A stretch of DNA of 55,059 nucleotides. Source: JBCCMB01 sp039026555. GTDB lineage: Bacteria; Pseudomonadota; Alphaproteobacteria; Caulobacterales; Hyphomonadaceae. The stretch lies in assembly GCA_039026555.1 (NCBI GenBank), contig JBCCMB010000005.1, positions 1 to 55,059 on the forward strand, in the 5' to 3' direction. The position numbers and the translations under genes were made by a program. Positions 47,771 to 54,307 of this stretch are shown piece by piece; position 1 is the first letter of the stretch, and every line of letters begins with the position of its first letter. Under the pieces are notes generated by a model. That model did not search any database and was not told the DNA's origin. It worked only from the letters and a program-made list of their open reading frames with translations.

Positions 47771-48415
47771 ATGACCGCCGAAATCGACGCCTATTTCTCT
47801 TTCCGCAGCCCGTACTCCTATCTGGCGACGCCCGGCATGCTGCGCCTGCAGGCGGATTTCGACGCCAAGGTCAATCTGCGTCCGGTTTTGCCGCTCGCCA
47901 TTCGCCAGCCGGATTTCTTCAGCCCGGAGAATATCAAGCGCGCACGCTACATCATGATGGATTATCCACGTCGGGCCGAAATGCTCGGCATGGCGAAAGG
48001 CTGGCCCTCGCCTGATCCGATCGTACAGGATTTGCAGACCTACAAGATCTCCGAGGACCAACCCTACATCCATCGCCTGACCCAATTGGGCGTGGAGGCG
48101 CAACGGCGCGGCAAGGGGGCGGAGTTCGCCTATGAGGTCTCGCATCTGATCTTTGGGGGCACGCCGGATTGGGACAAAGGCGAGCACTTGGCCGAGGCGG
48201 CCGCACGCGCCGGCCTCAACCTCGCGGAGATGGAGGCCGCGCGCGAAGGCGGCGACCATGCGGATGTCATCGCCGCCAATCAAGCGTCTCTGGAAGCGGC
48301 CGGCCATTGGGGCGTGCCGACCTTGGTCTATGACAACGAACCGTTTTTCGGCGAAGACCGCATCGACACCTTGCGCTGGCGGTTGGAGCAACGCGGCGTC
48401 GCCAAGCGAGGCTAG
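47771..48415 (+). CDS. DsbA-fold 2-hydroxychromene-2-carboxylate isomerase-like protein
   Basis: A 214-residue thioredoxin-fold protein of the DsbA/HCCA-isomerase group. The N-terminal SFRSPYSYLA and the C-terminal GHWGVPTLVYDNEPFFGEDRID match glutathione-dependent isomerases, and no CxxC is present. The substrate is not predictable; many relatives are isomerases in aromatic degradation. AGGAG precedes the start. It follows the adenosyltransferase by 24 bases. Confidence 0.85.
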   Translation: MTAEIDAYFSFRSPYSYLATPGMLRLQADFDAKVNLRPVLPLAIRQPDFFSPENIKRARYIMMDYPRRAEMLGMAKGWPSPDPIVQDLQTYKISEDQPYIHRLTQLGVEAQRRGKGAEFAYEVSHLIFGGTPDWDKGEHLAEAAARAGLNLAEMEAAREGGDHADVIAANQASLEAAGHWGVPTLVYDNEPFFGEDRIDTLRWRLEQRGVAKRG

Positions 48416-48487
48416 CAGGCTTTAACTCGCCAGCTATCTTGCTAGTCTCTCAGGCGCGCTCTTCTTAGCGGCCGGCGGGGACACAAC

Positions 48488-50542
48488 ATGGCCAAGCTTT
48501 TCATCAGCTATCGACGCGCCGACAGCCAGCACGCCGTCGACCGGCTGTATGAAGGGCTGCGGAAGCATCTGAAGAAAAGCGACATCTTCATCGACGTCGA
48601 CAACATCCCCAAGGGCGTGGATTTCGTCGAGCATCTCTCCAAACAAGTCGCGCAATGCGAAACGCTTTTAGTCGTCGTCGGCCCGCAATGGCTGACGATC
48701 AAAGACGAGGACGGCCGGCGCCGATTGGACGATCCGCAAGATTTCGTCCGCATCGAAATTGAAGCGGCGCTCAAGCGCGACATCCCCGTCATCCCCATCC
48801 TGCTCGACAACACGCCCATGCCGAAGGCGGCGGATTTGCCGCCCGCGCTGCAAGGCTTTGAACGCCGCAACGCCGCGCTTTTGCGTCGGGATGCGTTTAG
48901 GGCGGACTTAGGCGAGCTGATTGAGGATTTGGGGCTGAAGCGCAGCGGCGGCGCAGGCAGGATCGCCGCAGCGGCGCTGCTGCTCGCCGCCATAGGGGCG
49001 GGCGGCGCGGCCTGGATGTTGGATCCATTGGGGTGGAGGGCTCCGACGCTCGCCCCAGATGCGGGCGAAGAGGCGATCGCGGCGACCGAGATACCGCCAC
49101 AGCAAGCAGCTGAGGCGTTTGCCGATCTTATAGACCCCGACACGCCCGGCGCAGCGCCGGACTTCTCGGCGATCCCTGAGCAGATCGCGACCAAAGAACC
49201 GCAAACCACGGAGACGCCCCCGGAAGATCCCGCCATCCGAAACGCGGCGATCCGGCGCGTGCAGGCGGCGCTCAAACGCATGGGCCTCTATGACGGCGCG
49301 CTCGACGGCGATGCAGGACCCGGCACGCGAAATGCGGCGGCCGCTTACGCAGAGCCCAAATTCTTGGACCCGCCGGATCTGTCGACGGCGGCTCTGGATG
49401 ACATCACCCGCTTCGCCGAGCGGGCGGGGGAGGACGCCGACGCCTTTGAAGCAGACGAGCGCAACGCTTGGGCGGAGGTCGGAGGCAGCGGCTCCATTGT
49501 GCTGCTAGAAGGGTTTTTGCGCGATTATCCCAAGGGCGTGAACGCCGAAAAGGCGCGCGGGCAGATCGCATCTCTCAACGCCGAGGCGGCCGCAGCGGCG
49601 CAACGCGCGCAAGCGGCGCGGGAGGCGGAGGCGCAAGCCTGGGCGCTGGCGCAGCGCACGGATACCAAGGCTGGATATGAGCGATACCTGGCGTCTCATG
49701 CATCCGGCGCCAACGCATCCACCGCGAGAGCCAAGCTCAAAGCGCTGGAGAGTCCTTCCACGCCCGGCCAGGTGTTCCGCGACGCGCTGTCGGGCGGCGG
49801 CGCGGGGCCTGAGATGGTGGTGATCCCGTCGGGCCAGTTCGTTATGGGCTCGCCGGCGTCGGAGGCGGGTCGCGACGATGATGAGGGTCCGGTTCGGACG
49901 GTTCGGATCGATTACAAGTTTGCGGTCGGCAAATACGAAGTGACTTGGGCGGAATGGGGCACATGCGTCGCCGACGGGGCGTGTGATGATGCGGGACCGG
50001 TGAGCAAAGGCGGCGATGAAGGCTGGGGTCGCGGATCGCGTCCTGTGATCAATGTGGATTGGAACGACGCGCAGGCTTATGTGCGCTGGCTGTCGCGCAA
50101 GACGGGGAAGACGTATCGCCTGCTGTCTGAGGCGGAATGGGAGTATTCGGCGCGCGCGGGAACGACGACGGCGTATTGGTGGGGCGACCGTGCGAGCCAT
50201 GACTATGCGAATTATGGAAAGGACCAATGCTGTAGCGGTCTGGCGTCGGGTCGAGACGAATGGGTAAACACGGCTCCCGTCGGGCGGTTTCCAGCCAACG
50301 CCTTCGGCCTTTACGACATGCATGGCAATGTTTGGGAGTGGACGCAGGATTGCTGGAACGGCAGCTATTCTGGTGCGCCCACGAACGGCTCGGCGTGGAT
50401 AAGCGGCGATTGCTCGCGTCGTGTTCTCCGCGGCGGTTCCTGGTACCTCTATCCGCGGCTCCTTCGCTCGGCGAGCCGCTTCAGGAGCACCACCTCGGTC
50501 CCAAGCTACGTTGTCGGCTTCCGTGTGGCCAGGACGCTTTAA
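48488..50542 (+). CDS. TIR domain - membrane segment - FGE-sulfatase-like domain protein
   Basis: A 684-residue multi-domain protein. Residues 1-150 form a TIR domain (KLFISYRRADS, then a cytoplasmic fold with the likely catalytic glutamate in DFVRIEIEAAL, Glu90 or Glu92). A single membrane helix sits at about 158-178. A peptidoglycan-binding-like region (~250-290) and an alanine/glutamine-rich stretch follow. Residues ~440-684 form a formylglycine-generating-enzyme/sulfatase-modifying (FGE) domain with MVVIPSGQFVMGS and VWEWTQDCW. The tail from residue 645 to 684 has the RVLRGGSW...VGFRV frame typical of diversity-generating-retroelement targets (see findings). It is not a true FGE, since the active-site cysteine pair is missing. 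Confidence 0.87.
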   Translation: MAKLFISYRRADSQHAVDRLYEGLRKHLKKSDIFIDVDNIPKGVDFVEHLSKQVAQCETLLVVVGPQWLTIKDEDGRRRLDDPQDFVRIEIEAALKRDIPVIPILLDNTPMPKAADLPPALQGFERRNAALLRRDAFRADLGELIEDLGLKRSGGAGRIAAAALLLAAIGAGGAAWMLDPLGWRAPTLAPDAGEEAIAATEIPPQQAAEAFADLIDPDTPGAAPDFSAIPEQIATKEPQTTETPPEDPAIRNAAIRRVQAALKRMGLYDGALDGDAGPGTRNAAAAYAEPKFLDPPDLSTAALDDITRFAERAGEDADAFEADERNAWAEVGGSGSIVLLEGFLRDYPKGVNAEKARGQIASLNAEAAAAAQRAQAAREAEAQAWALAQRTDTKAGYERYLASHASGANASTARAKLKALESPSTPGQVFRDALSGGGAGPEMVVIPSGQFVMGSPASEAGRDDDEGPVRTVRIDYKFAVGKYEVTWAEWGTCVADGACDDAGPVSKGGDEGWGRGSRPVINVDWNDAQAYVRWLSRKTGKTYRLLSEAEWEYSARAGTTTAYWWGDRASHDYANYGKDQCCSGLASGRDEWVNTAPVGRFPANAFGLYDMHGNVWEWTQDCWNGSYSGAPTNGSAWISGDCSRRVLRGGSWYLYPRLLRSASRFRSTTSVPSYVVGFRVARTL

Positions 50543-50560
50543 TCCCTTTTTCCTTTAACA

Positions 50561-50576
50561 GCGGGCGAGAGCCCGC
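50561..50576 (+). terminator. GAGA-loop hairpin 18 bases after the TIR-FGE stop
   Basis: Perfect 6-bp stem GCGGGC/GCCCGC with the stable tetraloop GAGA, extended by AAC/GTT around one bulged A, and followed by TTTT. It reads equally well as an intrinsic terminator or as the hairpin that follows variable regions of retroelement targets. Confidence 0.6.
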
Positions 50577-50628
50577 GTTTTGTACCGGCGAAGAGGATAT
50601 GCTCGCCGGAGGCGCACATTGTTCGATT

Positions 50629-50654
50629 AAGCTGGGTCCCAAGTTTCGTTGGGA
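50629..50654 (+). repeat. REP-like palindrome (KLGP type)
   Basis: AAGCTGGGTCCCAA followed by GTTTCG and TTGGGA. The sequence resembles the intergenic palindrome family of Caulobacter and Sphingomonas relatives that reads KLGPRFRGD when translated; the pairing TCCCAA/TTGGGA supports a stem. Membership is judged by eye. Confidence 0.5.
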
Positions 50655-50667
50655 AGACGGGTCTGAA

Positions 50668-50699
50668 GGTTTTTTATTGAAGAGCTCCGGGGCTGTTCG
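50668..50699 (+). repeat. Left arm of a composite inverted repeat
   Basis: A 32-base arm carrying ATTGAAGAGCT and CTGTTCG. It matches, inverted and with only a few differences, the arm at 50996-51025. The arms flank about 300 bases. Confidence 0.65.
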
Positions 50700-50901
50700 G
50701 CGCTACGCGCCGGCCCCTGCGCCTCTGTCCCTGCCGGGACCTTCTTCGGCTTCAACCCGTCCCCCGGACGGTTTGATCCGCTGCGCGGACCGCCTCCGAA
50801 GCGCGTTGCTCGTGGGGGACCTTGCGTTCACGCCTGAGGCGGCTTACCCGCACGAGCGAAGCGAAGGCGAGGCGCCTCGCCGTCAGGCGCGATCAGCGAC
50901 C

Positions 50902-50929
50902 GAGCTCTTGAACAAAAAAACCTCTCCCA
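50902..50929 (+). repeat. Internal copy of the right-arm sequence
   Basis: Carries GAGCTCTTGAAC, then a run of seven A's and CCTCTCCCA. It is related to the right arm at 50996-51025 in the same orientation, suggesting that arm pieces were copied more than once. Confidence 0.5.
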
Positions 50930-50995
50930 ACACGCCCCGCCAATTCGACTCGCTCCCCACGAGCGAAGCAAAGGCGGAGGGCCGAGGCGAAGCCT

Positions 50996-51025
50996 CGAAC
51001 AGCCCGAAGCTCTTCAATAAAAACC
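50996..51025 (-). repeat. Right arm of the composite inverted repeat
   Basis: Inverted copy of the arm at 50668-50699, sharing ATTGAAGAGCT and CTGTTCG when read on the minus strand. Its end runs directly into the hairpin before htpX. Confidence 0.65.
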
Positions 51026-51057
51026 CTCTCGCACCCATATTGAGGGTGCGAGAGGAG
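51025..51057 (+). promoter_or_regulatory. Hairpin covering part of the htpX ribosome-binding site
   Basis: CCTCTCGCACCC (51025-51036) pairs perfectly with GGGTGCGAGAGG (51044-51055) over 12 bp with a 7-base loop. The ribosome-binding site AGGAG (51053-51057) begins inside the 3' arm, and the ATG is at 51063. Folding would limit translation; a temperature-dependent effect is possible but the stem may be too stable. Confidence 0.5.
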
Positions 51058-51062
51058 CGCAC

Positions 51063-52010
51063 ATGAACACCATCAAGACCTTTATGCTGTTGGCCGGGAT
51101 GACGGCCCTGTTCGGCTTTATCGGGCTGATGATCGGCGGGCAGACGGGCATGCTGATCGCGCTTGTCGTTGCGGCGGGCATGAACCTCTTTGCCTATTGG
51201 AATTCGGACAAAATGGTCCTGCGCATGTATGGCGCGAAGGAGACCACGCATGGCCAAGTCGTAGAGATTACGCGCGAGCTGGTGGAGCGCGCCGACATGC
51301 CTATGCCGAAAGTCTATCTGATGGACAATCCGCAGCCCAACGCCTTCGCCACCGGCCGCAATCCAGACAACGCGGCCGTCGCCGTCACCTCCGGCCTGAT
51401 GCGCATTTTGGACAAGCGCGAGCTGCGCGGCGTCATCGCGCACGAACTCGCCCACATCAAAAACCGCGACACGCTGACCATGACGGTGACCGCCACCATC
51501 GCCGGGGCGATCTCCATGCTGGCGAATTTCGCGCTGTTCTTTGGCGGGCGCGACCGGCCGGGCGGGTTGATCGGCACGCTGGCGCTGATGATCCTGGCGC
51601 CCATGGCCGCCTCTCTGGTGCAAATGGCGATCAGCCGCGTGCGCGAATATTCCGCCGACCGCACGGGCGCGGAGATTTCCGGCGATCCGCAAGCCCTCGC
51701 CTCCGCCCTCGCCAAGCTGCAACAAGGCGCGGCCCGCATCGACCACAACACGGCGGAGAATAATCCCGCAACGGCGCACATGTTCATTGTGAACCCGCTG
51801 CATGCGCGGAAGATGGACAATTTATTCTCCACCCATCCGGCGACCGAAAACCGCATCGCCGCCTTGCGCGAATTGGGCGGCGGAAGCTTCAACGCCCCGC
51901 CCCGCAGCGAAGCCCGTCGCCGCGCCAAACCCCTGGCCGAAAACCCCCGCAAAAGCCCCAAACGCGGACCATGGGACCGCCCCAAACGCGGCTCAGGGCC
52001 TTGGGGGTGA
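51063..52010 (+). CDS. htpX: Zinc metalloprotease HtpX (M48B)
   Basis: A membrane protease of heat and envelope stress that degrades damaged membrane proteins. The 315-residue protein has N-terminal membrane helices (residues ~7-47), the zinc motif HELAH at 127-131, the third metal ligand glutamate in REYSADRTGAE, and a Pro/Arg/Lys-rich C-terminal tail. AGGAG sits 5 bases before the ATG but lies partly in a 12-bp hairpin. The last 18 bases overlap the convergent TonB-like gene ending at 51993. Confidence 0.95.
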   Translation: MNTIKTFMLLAGMTALFGFIGLMIGGQTGMLIALVVAAGMNLFAYWNSDKMVLRMYGAKETTHGQVVEITRELVERADMPMPKVYLMDNPQPNAFATGRNPDNAAVAVTSGLMRILDKRELRGVIAHELAHIKNRDTLTMTVTATIAGAISMLANFALFFGGRDRPGGLIGTLALMILAPMAASLVQMAISRVREYSADRTGAEISGDPQALASALAKLQQGAARIDHNTAENNPATAHMFIVNPLHARKMDNLFSTHPATENRIAALRELGGGSFNAPPRSEARRRAKPLAENPRKSPKRGPWDRPKRGSGPWG

Positions 52011-52631
52011 CGCATTCGCGGGAAAAGTCAGGCGCCAAAAAGTGTCTTGCTGGATCGCGGCGCGGCCAAAACCGTCCGTAGCTGGCCAGAATTCGACGTT
52101 CCGAACTGCGGCCATCGCGGCCGAGTCCAATTCAGAATTTTCGCATTTTGCTGATACGTCAAAGGCGTTCCCAAGAGCATCGACGCCAAAGTAGACGTCG
52201 CAATATAAATCCACCTCGCTGGTGTTAGCTCTACTCGCCCAAGGTGATTGGGCCGGTTCTGCGGAAACGGATACAAAACGTCGTGGATACCTAACGCACC
52301 ACAATAGACACCCTTCAAAAGGCGGTTCATCGCGAACGCGCCCCCAATCCGAGGGAAGGCTCACACGCTCGAGTAGAACCAACGGCGTTATGGGACGCAG
52401 ACGTTGTCTCGTGACCCGGTCATTGTGATAAACGGCCGGGGCAGCAGTTCGATCAGGTAGAAAGTGCAAATGCACCTTAACTGGCCGCCATCGCAAATTT
52501 TGAAAGTCATCGATCAGCTCGCCATCGCGTAACATAGTCTCCATCACGACGACCAAAGCCCAAACGGCCGCCATCGCGGGAAACATGGCTAGGAAAAAGC
52601 GGGCGTGCGCCGCAGAGAAGGCATGCGACAA
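51993..52631 (-). CDS. TonB-like protein with an unusual N-terminus
   Basis: A 212-residue protein. Its C-terminal ~65 residues resemble the TonB C-terminal fold, with two cysteines spaced C-X18-C and a FGVDALGNAFDVSA core. The N-terminal half has a membrane segment and a different linker. The start is TTG at 52631 with GGAGGAG about 7 bases upstream, placed at the end of the upstream TonB-like gene (52635), so the two are coupled. Overlap with the 3' end of htpX is 18 bases on the opposite strand. No ExbB/ExbD genes are adjacent. Confidence 0.6.
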   Translation of the reverse strand: MSHAFSAAHARFFLAMFPAMAAVWALVVVMETMLRDGELIDDFQNLRWRPVKVHLHFLPDRTAAPAVYHNDRVTRQRLRPITPLVLLERVSLPSDWGRVRDEPPFEGCLLWCVRYPRRFVSVSAEPAQSPWASRANTSEVDLYCDVYFGVDALGNAFDVSAKCENSELDSAAMAAVRNVEFWPATDGFGRAAIQQDTFWRLTFPANASPPRP

Positions 52632-52634
52632 GCC

Positions 52635-53267
52635 CTACTCCTCCATCTTATACACCAGCGGATAAACCAGCCCATTGGTGATGCGCGCCTTGCCGTCTGC
52701 GTCTGTTGACGGAACGAACAGCGCTTTGCTGACGGCTTTGATGGATTCTCGTTCGAATATCGGCGAGGAACAGGTCGCCGAGATGTCAAAGGGGCGGCCC
52801 ACAGGGTCCACGCTGAAATAAACTTGGCATTCGCCGCCCGTTGTCGCGCGCCGCGGGAAGGCCGGCATGGGCGGCCGGATCGGCTTCGCAGTTTGGTGAG
52901 CGTTGATCACTGGCGCTCTAAAGTCGCCTAATCCCGGTTCGAACTTAGGGTCCGGATTGGGTAGATCGAGTGGCGGTAGGTTGAGGTCACTTTTTCCTGG
53001 CGGCGATATCGGTTTCGCTGCCGGCGGCACGGCTTGGGGCAGTTTCTCGACGCGAGACCGAGCAATAGGCCGGTCTGGTTCGACAACTTCAGGCATGAAA
53101 GGCGGCAACGTCCGGGATCGATCTTCCTCTAATGCAACAGTGTCCACACGGATCAGTCCCTCCATCAATAAGGTCAGCGCCAATGCGACCGCCATCGCAA
53201 TCGGCGCCGCCAAACTCCAGCGGCCGACTTGGGTGTCGCTTATGCATCCTTGAAGGGCGAAAGCCAT
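52635..53267 (-). CDS. TonB-family energy transducer (second locus)
   Basis: A 210-residue TonB-like protein. The N-terminal membrane helix and the following LLMEGLIRVD resemble the operon TonB at 14498-15124, which has LLMERLIRVD in the same place, so they are paralogues. A proline-rich linker and a C-terminal domain with the C-X18-C spacing follow. I choose ATG 53267 because GGGAGG lies upstream; a TTG at 53282 is in frame. The gene starts a two-gene unit with the one ending at 51993. Confidence 0.8.
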   Translation of the reverse strand: MAFALQGCISDTQVGRWSLAAPIAMAVALALTLLMEGLIRVDTVALEEDRSRTLPPFMPEVVEPDRPIARSRVEKLPQAVPPAAKPISPPGKSDLNLPPLDLPNPDPKFEPGLGDFRAPVINAHQTAKPIRPPMPAFPRRATTGGECQVYFSVDPVGRPFDISATCSSPIFERESIKAVSKALFVPSTDADGKARITNGLVYPLVYKMEE

Positions 53268-53435
53268 GAGTAGTCCTCCCAATTGGTATTGGGGGATCCT
53301 GTATGCGTCCCCCTAACTTCAGTGGACACCCAAGCTTCCCCTACGTCAATCTAAGCTGGCGTGGATTCTCCAACCGCGCGACTCCCATGTTGCAAGCGTG
53401 TTTACGCCGTCGGGCCTGCGACAAAAATTCCCTTT

Positions 53436-53460
53436 ACGCAAACGTCAGCTTGCGTTTTTT
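53436..53460 (+). terminator. Terminator-like hairpin with T-run, upstream of etfB
   Basis: ACGCAA (53436-53441) and TTGCGT (53450-53455) pair over 6 bp and are followed at once by a run of T's (to 53460). On the plus strand this has the shape of an intrinsic terminator, yet no plus-strand gene lies just upstream. Confidence 0.45.
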
Positions 53461-53560
53461 CGGCGATGCCTCTAGGTGAAACTTCTTTCTCGGCGCATTG
53501 CGCCTCAAACTCATTTTCGACGCGGGATACGCCCGCGCGCTCAGCCTGGAGACGCCGCCC

Positions 53561-54307
53561 ATGAAGGTGCTCGTGCCCGTGAAACGGGTGATCGACTACA
53601 ACGTCAAACCCCGCGTGAAAGCCGACCAAACCGGCGTCGATCTCGCCAATGTTAAGATGTCTATGAACCCGTTCTGCGAGATCGCGGTGGAAGAAGCGGT
53701 TCGCATGAAAGAAGCCGGTACGGCGAGCGAAATCATAGCGGTCTCCATCGGCGTGCAACAGGCGCAGGAAACCATCCGCACGGCTTTAGCCATGGGCGCG
53801 GACCGGGGCATTCTGATCCAAACGGATGAGGATTTAGAGCCGCTTGGCGTCGCCAAGCTCTTGAAGGCCGTCGTTGAGGCCGAAAGCCCCGATCTTGTCG
53901 TTTTAGGCAAGCAAGCCATCGACAATGACAACAACCAAACCGGCCAAATGCTGGCGGCGTTGTTAGATTGGCCGCAAGGCACGTTCGCATCCGAAGTCGT
54001 CGCCGCAGACGGCAAGCTGAACGTCACGCGCGAAGTCGATGGCGGCCTGCAGACCGTCGCGATCGAAACGCCGGCGATCGTCACCACCGACCTTCGTTTG
54101 AACGAGCCGCGCTATGCGTCTTTGCCGAACATTATGAAGGCGAAGAAAAAGCCCATCGATATGAAAACGACCGCGGATTTCGGCGTCGACGCCTCTCCGC
54201 GCCTTAGCGTCGTGAAAGTGACCGAACCGCCTGAGCGTCAAGCCGGCGAAAAAGTCGAAGACGTGGCGACCCTGATTGAAAAACTCAAAACCGCAGGAGC
54301 GATCTAA
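53561..54307 (+). CDS. etfB: Electron transfer flavoprotein, beta subunit
   Basis: ETF takes electrons from acyl-CoA dehydrogenases, including methylsuccinyl-CoA dehydrogenase, and passes them to the quinone pool. The 248-residue beta subunit has the N-terminal MKVLVPVKRVIDYN, the AMP-binding region with QAIDNDNNQTGQMLAALL, and the C-terminal arm with LNEPRYASLPNIMKAKKKP. The ATG at 53561 matches the usual family start; a frame 21 codons longer is open. Its TAA shares one base with the etfA ATG at 54307. Confidence 0.96.
   Translation: MKVLVPVKRVIDYNVKPRVKADQTGVDLANVKMSMNPFCEIAVEEAVRMKEAGTASEIIAVSIGVQQAQETIRTALAMGADRGILIQTDEDLEPLGVAKLLKAVVEAESPDLVVLGKQAIDNDNNQTGQMLAALLDWPQGTFASEVVAADGKLNVTREVDGGLQTVAIETPAIVTTDLRLNEPRYASLPNIMKAKKKPIDMKTTADFGVDASPRLSVVKVTEPPERQAGEKVEDVATLIEKLKTAGAI

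Larger units (their letters stand above)
50543..51062. repeat. Noncoding block of palindromic repeats between TIR-FGE and htpX
   Basis: I find no gene in these 520 bases. In order they hold a GAGA-loop hairpin (50561-50576), a 7-bp inverted repeat (50585-50609), a palindrome with the KLGP-type AAGCTGGGTCCC start (50629-50654), the left arm of a large inverted repeat (50668-50699), a partial copy of that arm (50902-50929), the right arm (50996-51025), and a perfect 12-bp hairpin that reaches the htpX ribosome-binding site. Long open frames crossing the block on both strands reflect the repeats, not genes. Confidence 0.7.

Noticed and set aside
47339..48391. 350-codon minus-strand frame over the adenosyltransferase and isomerase-like genes
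   Set aside because: Both plus-strand genes have family motifs and good starts. The antisense frame is a composition effect.
48488..50542. TIR-FGE protein as a true formylglycine-generating enzyme
   Set aside because: The active-site cysteine pair of the enzyme is not present, and the C-terminal VWEW region has Thr-Gln in the usual place. It is better read as a binding domain of the same fold.
50260..51803. Long open frames on both strands crossing the repeat block and the start of htpX
   Set aside because: They overlap the TIR-FGE and htpX genes in other frames, translate to low-complexity repeats and have no ribosome-binding site. GC-rich palindromes keep frames open by chance.
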